Shown piece by piece: positions 5,059 to 5,816 of a DNA stretch of 5,816 nucleotides (within the stretch, counting starts at the first letter, position 1; every line of letters starts with the position of its first letter). Source of the stretch: Candidatus Dojkabacteria bacterium (GTDB lineage: Bacteria; Patescibacteriota; Dojkabacteria; B142; OLB20); NCBI GenBank assembly GCA_020429485.1, contig JAGQLK010000079.1, positions 1-5,816 of the forward strand, read 5' to 3'. The position numbers were made by a program, and so were the translations under genes. Below the pieces are notes generated by a model. It was not told the DNA's origin. It saw nothing but the letters and a program-made list of their open reading frames with translations, and ran no database searches.

Positions 5059-5816
5059 TCAGGAATCTCTAGCAATGTCGCAATAGTACGGTAGATGAAA
5101 TCCAGATCAACTGTGAGATTATCAGATCTGTCGGGATTAAATTCTACGAGATCTAGAGATTGTAAAGTACCCTTATTGATTTTGTCGAAAATATTGACTA
5201 CTTCCCGTCGAGTAAACCCGTTATTAATGTAACAGCCTGTAGCTGAGAATTCGCTATTATCAAGCATATCTACATCAAATGAAAAGTGCATCTGGTCATA
5301 TTTGGCAATAAAATCATTGATTTCTTGTATAAATCCTTCTTGATTACTGATGTATTGCTTTCTATTTATATTCTTTACCCCATTTTGTTCGAGGTATTCT
5401 CGTTCTTCGTCTTCTATATTAAGATTTCCAACATAAAGTAGGTTCGATGGATCAAAATGCATTTCCTCTATGACAGCTCTAAGCCAGATGCCATGAAAAT
5501 TATTTGATGGTGAAGTATCCCAAGTATGAATGTCTGCATGAGAATCGAACATGATTATTCCCACATTCTTCTCCTTATATATTTCTAAAATGGCTTTTAA
5601 TGAACAATATGAAACACTATGATCACCACCTAATGTTAGTAATTTATTTTCGCGGTTATGGTTTTCGATAATTGTTTTCGCAAAGTCGCCATATTCCTTC
5701 TCGATGATAGTTTTGTAGTTAGTAGGATCAACATTTGCGGCTTTGGGAAATACCTTGATGATCTTAGGTCCTTGCAGTTCAAAACTATCAAGAATTACTT
5801 GTGGTCCTTTCTCAAC
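5055..5816 (-). CDS. Arginase-family ureohydrolase, 5' end cut by the window
   Basis: The frame is open from the right edge to a TAG at 5057-5055, giving 253 residues; probably only 10-25 are missing. Numbering from the first visible residue, all six Mn ligands of the family are present: His66 in GGDHS, Asp91, His93 and Asp95 in DSHADIHT, and Asp181 and Asp183 in SFDVDMLD. The guanidino-binding Glu225 (LVEFNP) and the His108 loop (SNNFHG) are also there. The loop TSPSNNFHG keeps the serine and asparagine that contact the amino-acid moiety in true arginases, at the same spacing, which favours arginine (to ornithine and urea) over agmatine. Two changes stand out. His97 replaces the asparagine of DINT, and Cys195 replaces the threonine after the ATG motif. 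The GTG at 5564 is not the start, because it would remove GGDH. Cytoplasmic; usual family length is about 300. Arginines here use CGN more often than in the Tam41-like gene. Confidence 0.92.
   Translation of the reverse strand, partial: VEKGPQVILDSFELQGPKIIKVFPKAANVDPTNYKTIIEKEYGDFAKTIIENHNRENKLLTLGGDHSVSYCSLKAILEIYKEKNVGIIMFDSHADIHTWDTSPSNNFHGIWLRAVIEEMHFDPSNLLYVGNLNIEDEEREYLEQNGVKNINRKQYISNQEGFIQEINDFIAKYDQMHFSFDVDMLDNSEFSATGCYINNGFTRREVVNIFDKINKGTLQSLDLVEFNPDRSDNLTVDLDFIYRTIATLLEIPD

Noticed and set aside
5055..5564. Arginase gene starting at GTG 5564
   Set aside because: The frame continues upstream without a stop to the window edge and encodes the essential GGDHS metal motif, so the gene is longer and cut by the window.
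1..5816. Reassigned UGA codon, as in some CPR lineages
   Set aside because: No gene ends in TGA, but glycines and tryptophans use normal codons and no in-frame TGA is needed to restore any family match, so the standard code explains the data.
1..5816. CRISPR array, tRNA/rRNA gene, insertion sequence or attachment site
   Set aside because: No regularly spaced repeats, cloverleaf-like segment, transposase frame or terminal repeats were found.

Overview
The window is a densely coded, AT-rich bacterial segment with six protein genes and no RNA gene, mobile element or CRISPR array that I can see. Promoters are of the bacterial -35/-10 type, coding density is high, and every complete gene ends in TAA. 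None of the five visible starts has a Shine-Dalgarno sequence. Together with the long HExxH protein of the DUF1704 type, this fits a low-GC member of the Patescibacteria/CPR or a similar streamlined lineage. That placement is inference; no marker gene is present to fix it.

Layout. Two leftward genes occupy the left third. One encodes a 327-aa protein with hints of a degenerate kinase-like fold (8-991), and the other a HAD-superfamily phosphatase (1052-1774). A 133-bp divergent spacer (1775-1907) holds back-to-back promoters and an operator-like inverted repeat. Three rightward genes follow. They are an unrecognised 87-aa protein (1908-2171), a Tam41-type CDP-diacylglycerol synthase (2216-3232), and a 607-aa DUF1704/MATCAP-like zinc peptidase (3235-5058). 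The last gene, leftward and cut by the right edge (5055-5816), encodes an arginase-family ureohydrolase. It meets the peptidase gene tail to tail with a 4-bp overlap.

How the parts may work together. The clearest surprise is the Tam41 protein. This soluble, nucleotidyltransferase-fold route to CDP-diacylglycerol is known best from mitochondria, whereas most bacteria use the polytopic membrane enzyme CdsA. The HAD phosphatase on the other side of the divergent promoter could, very speculatively, act on a phospholipid-head-group phosphate. The peptidase is of a family whose characterised members are eukaryotic tubulin-detyrosinating carboxypeptidases; its substrate in a bacterium is unknown. 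The arginase would make ornithine and urea.

Regulation. Each of the five visible gene starts has its own -10 hexamer 20-24 nt upstream of the start codon, so short leaders and separate promoters seem to be the rule here, even where genes are 2 nt apart. Inverted repeats sit on the -35 boxes of two promoters, and another repeat could fold the leader of the peptidase gene over its TTG start codon.
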